The translations under genes were made by a program, and so were the position numbers. 32,079 nucleotides of DNA from Cysteiniphilum marinum (GTDB lineage Bacteria > Pseudomonadota > Gammaproteobacteria > Francisellales > Francisellaceae), in assembly GCF_014857925.1 (NCBI RefSeq), contig NZ_JACYVZ010000033.1:1-32079 (forward strand), written 5' to 3'. Position 1 is the first letter of the stretch. Each line of letters begins with the position of its first letter. The notes beneath the pieces were generated by a model. That model saw only the letters and a list, made by a program, of their open reading frames with translations. It did not search any database and was not told the DNA's origin. Of this stretch, positions 29,400 through 32,079 are shown piece after piece.

Positions 29400-30953
29400 C
29401 TATTTTATTTGATAAAATGAATCAACACCAGGTCCAACGGGTAAATTAAATAAAAACACCCAAAGATAGAGGAAAATACTCCACGTGATTAATAATACAA
29501 TCGAGTAAGGCAACATCGTGGCGACAATTGTGCCAATGCCTGAGTTTTTATCATACTTTTGGAAAAATGCGACAATCAAAGCAAAATAGCTCATCAATGG
29601 TGAGATAATATTTGTTGCTGAATCACCAACACGATATGCCACTTGCACTAATTCAGGCGAATAACCTAATAGCATAAACATCGGCACAAATACAGGTGCT
29701 AACATCGACCATTTTGCTGAGGCACTCCCCATAAACAGATTGATAAAAGCTGCTAAAATTACAAAGCTTATAATCAATGGAGCGCCAGTGAAGTTAATAC
29801 TCTCTAGCGCTGTCGCACCAGCAACTGCAATGATCGTACCTAAATTTGTCACTTTGAAGTATGCGACAAACTGTGCTGCAAAAAACACCAAAACAATATA
29901 AGTACCCAAAGTATTAAACGTCTTATCCATGGCATTGACGACATCTTTTGTATTTTTGAAACTTTTGGTCACATAACCGTAAACAATACCTGCCACTGCG
30001 AAGAATAATAATATCAAAAACACGATACTGTTTAAAAAGGGTGAATTAGCAATTAAGCCGGTTTGCTGATTACGTAGGATCGCACCTTCTGGCACAACCA
30101 AGTAAACAATCACAAGTGACAAGATGGCAATCGACACAAGTGCCCAGACTAGGCCTTTTTTCTCAAGCTTAGTCAGATGGATCTGTGATTCCAATGCTTT
30201 TTCCTCATCATCGAGCTCGGTACCTGATTGGTATTTGCCTAAACGTGGCTCAACTACTTTTTGTGACAATAGTGTCACAACGGCAGTTACTAAAAAAGTG
30301 CTCCCTATCATAAAGTACCAATTTGCCTCGGCACCTACTCGATATTCTGGATTCAGTAAATGTGCGGCTTCTTGCGTTAATCCACTTAATAATGGATCAA
30401 CCGTTCCCAATAATAAATTCGCACTATAACCACCAGAAACACCCGCAAATGCCGCAGCCATACCAGCAATCGGATGACGCCCCATCGAATGAAAAATCAC
30501 CCCCGCCAAAGGAATAATGACTAAATACCCTAACTCACCTGCAGTATTTGACATAGCGCCTGCAAAGACAATAATTGCAGTAACAGTTACTCGATTACTC
30601 TTACCAATAATCGCCCTAATAGACGCACTAATAAAGCCAGAATGCTCAGCAAGACTTACCCCAATAAATGCAACCAAAACCGTACCTAATGGTGCAAATC
30701 CAACAAAGTTATCAACAACACTGCTAAAAATATAGCGCACACCTTCCGCACTAAGCAAATTAAATACATCAATATAGGCTTTTGCATCCTGCACACGCGG
30801 ATCCAATACTTTGATACCAAGCCAAGCAAATAATGCACTTAATACAATTAAAAATATCGTTAACCAGAAAAACAGCATCGCTGGTGGTGGTAGTTTATTA
30901 CCTACCACTTCAATTGCTGATAACGATCGATTAATTAAACCACGCTTTGTCAT
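29400..30953 (-). CDS. AbgT-family transporter (p-aminobenzoyl-glutamate type)
   Basis: This is an inner-membrane transporter of the AbgT family; members import p-aminobenzoyl-glutamate or export sulfonamide-like compounds, usually by proton coupling. The sequence has many membrane helices, with hallmarks LPPPAMLFFWL at the start, GFAPLGTVLVAFIGVSLAEHSG, the glycine-rich GVSGGYSANLLLGTVDPLL and FMGSASAKWSMLAPVFVPM. I chose the ATG at 30953 (MTKRGLINRS, 517 residues) because GGGGGTG lies just upstream. An in-frame ATG at 30998 has no ribosome site. Substrate cannot be told from sequence. It is convergent with the upstream gene. Confidence 0.9.
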   Translation of the reverse strand: MTKRGLINRSLSAIEVVGNKLPPPAMLFFWLTIFLIVLSALFAWLGIKVLDPRVQDAKAYIDVFNLLSAEGVRYIFSSVVDNFVGFAPLGTVLVAFIGVSLAEHSGFISASIRAIIGKSNRVTVTAIIVFAGAMSNTAGELGYLVIIPLAGVIFHSMGRHPIAGMAAAFAGVSGGYSANLLLGTVDPLLSGLTQEAAHLLNPEYRVGAEANWYFMIGSTFLVTAVVTLLSQKVVEPRLGKYQSGTELDDEEKALESQIHLTKLEKKGLVWALVSIAILSLVIVYLVVPEGAILRNQQTGLIANSPFLNSIVFLILLFFAVAGIVYGYVTKSFKNTKDVVNAMDKTFNTLGTYIVLVFFAAQFVAYFKVTNLGTIIAVAGATALESINFTGAPLIISFVILAAFINLFMGSASAKWSMLAPVFVPMFMLLGYSPELVQVAYRVGDSATNIISPLMSYFALIVAFFQKYDKNSGIGTIVATMLPYSIVLLITWSIFLYLWVFLFNLPVGPGVDSFYQIK

Positions 30954-31176
30954 AAGCACCCCCATTAATTTAGTGAATAAATAATCACTATAATTCATTC
31001 AGATAAATTGATGGAAAATAATATGTAAATAGCAGTTACAACCTCCTTCTTTACTTACTGAAATACCGTAAGCAAAATAGAGCAGAATTAGAATTATACA
31101 ATCATCTTAATGTCTAATTCATACGGATAGAAATTAAATGTGCCACCGTCTCCGTTCAAAAAACAGGAGGAACTCA

Positions 31177-31239
31177 ATGATGGGCCCTACCATGAAAAAA
31201 TACTTTATATCATACCTTTTAACCTATTTTTTGCGATGA
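31177..31239 (+). CDS. 20-residue leader-like peptide with strong ribosome site
   Basis: The ORF reads MMGPTMKKYFISYLLTYFLR. AGGAGG lies 6 bases upstream of the first ATG, the best ribosome site in the region, and the stop is 12 bases before the YdjM-like ATG. The middle is hydrophobic and aromatic (YFISYLLTYFL), so it could be a tiny membrane peptide, a coupling leader, or a remnant. No run of one regulatory codon is seen. Conservation is unknown. Confidence 0.4.
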   Translation: MMGPTMKKYFISYLLTYFLR

Positions 31240-31251
31240 GAGTAGCCTACT

Positions 31252-31974
31252 ATGGCTAATTTTAAAACCCATATCACCGTTGCTGCATTTGCCAGCTTTG
31301 TTCCAAGTGTAGGGTTATATCTGTCTGGAATTTCTGTTTCTCAAACCTTGTTACTGACCTTTATTGGCAGTATTGGTGGAATACTACCTGATATTGACTC
31401 GGAAAACAGCACATCAAAATCTATTGTTTTTAAACTTAGTTCTCTCGCGCTTGCCTTATTATGGCTTTTTACTAGTTTACCTCAGTTCGGATTGATTTTT
31501 TCTATCATTAACTCAATTGTCATTTATCTACTAATGTACTTTCCCATCAAATCATTATTATCAAAAATATCCTATCATCGTGGCGTAATTCACTCAGTAC
31601 CCATGGCAATATTAATGGCAATTGCTCTATATTTTATTATGCATCTGATTACAAAAGACCTATATATATCATGGCTGGTTGGTATTTTTTTGTTTTATGG
31701 CTATATAATTCATCTATTATTGGATGAATTATATAGCGTTGACTTCTCCGGGGCTCGTTTGAAGAAGTCTTTTGGTACAGCATTAACTTTCTTTAACAAA
31801 GAGAAATGGATTATTTATGTTTTATTATATGCATTAATTGCAGCTATCTATTTTTCTTTGCCCGAAAAATTTAACTTAATACAATTTTCCAAATTGCTTG
31901 TGGACAATTTTAGCCAGAATATGCTTAACAACTTATTGCCCACTTTTTGGAGTAAAGTACTCCCCATTGTCTAG
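31252..31974 (+). CDS. Membrane-bound metal-dependent hydrolase, YdjM family
   Basis: This is an inner-membrane protein of the YdjM family (predicted metal-dependent hydrolase) with about five to six hydrophobic helices. Likely metal ligands are conserved: FKTH near the N-terminus, GGILPDIDSE near 40, HRGVIHS near 110 and HLLLDELYSVDFSG near 157. The length of 240 is slightly above E. coli YdjM. In E. coli ydjM is an SOS gene, but no LexA box was found here. The ATG follows the leader-like ORF by 12 bases and has only a weak GAGAG upstream, which suggests coupled translation. Confidence 0.83.
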   Translation: MANFKTHITVAAFASFVPSVGLYLSGISVSQTLLLTFIGSIGGILPDIDSENSTSKSIVFKLSSLALALLWLFTSLPQFGLIFSIINSIVIYLLMYFPIKSLLSKISYHRGVIHSVPMAILMAIALYFIMHLITKDLYISWLVGIFLFYGYIIHLLLDELYSVDFSGARLKKSFGTALTFFNKEKWIIYVLLYALIAAIYFSLPEKFNLIQFSKLLVDNFSQNMLNNLLPTFWSKVLPIV

Positions 31975-32040
31975 ACCACTTTGCAATAAAAATGGGATAT
32001 TTTCTACTGTAAATTCAATTCATTAATTATAGGCTTCAAG

Positions 32041-32056
32041 CAAATGTTTTCATTTG
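32041..32056 (+). terminator. Possible weak terminator after the YdjM-like gene
   Basis: CAAATG and CATTTG form a perfect 6-bp stem around TTTT, followed by gtttta, 67 bp past the stop. It is AT-rich and short, near the window's edge. Confidence 0.25.
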
Positions 32057-32079
32057 GTTTTAAACCTAATAATAGTTTC

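Overview
The window looks like a chromosomal piece of an AT-rich gammaproteobacterium. The housekeeping proteins (RecA, RpoD, DnaG, GyrA, BamA, PurA, HisS) are gammaproteobacterial in character. From memory, the order gyrA-dxr-bamA-skp, with no rseP between dxr and bamA, resembles Francisella and its relatives (Thiotrichales, e.g. Fastidiosibacteraceae). That placement is an inference from gene order and protein style, not from a search. No rRNA, tRNA or CRISPR array was seen.

Left edge (1-4555): a chaperone-usher fimbrial locus on the minus strand, in transcription order major pilin, outer-membrane usher, periplasmic chaperone. The chaperone's 3' end runs into two tandem 20-bp repeats (78-120) that look like the multiple-repeat end of an insertion sequence, so the locus is probably truncated. 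No tip adhesin is visible. Upstream of the pilin is a 458-bp gene-free stretch with an AT-rich promoter region, a perfect hairpin and three copies of a dispersed REP-like repeat.

Core block (4556-19886): a long co-directional minus-strand run. In transcription order it reads gyrA, dxr, bamA, skp, then the macromolecular-synthesis cluster rpsU-yqeY-dnaG-rpoD, then a YcfL-like lipoprotein, recA-recX and purA. It covers DNA topology, isoprenoid precursor synthesis, outer-membrane protein assembly, replication and transcription initiation, recombination and AMP synthesis. A 117-bp structured, nearly palindromic repeat lies between dnaG and rpoD.

Accessory patch (19887-22900): a degraded reading frame with an internal stop, an exported protein of unknown function made of two tandem copies of a 150-residue unit, a Bcr/CflA-like MFS transporter, and a 167-bp element that folds end to end into one hairpin (MITE-like).

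Right part (22900-32079): hisS, a DUF188 (YaiI) protein and a small cupin are tightly packed. They are followed by a SWIM/SNF2 helicase-like ATPase, an exported DsbA-fold protein whose CXXC motif appears degenerate, a convergent AbgT-family transporter, and a YdjM-like membrane metal-hydrolase preceded by a short leader-like ORF with a very strong ribosome binding site.
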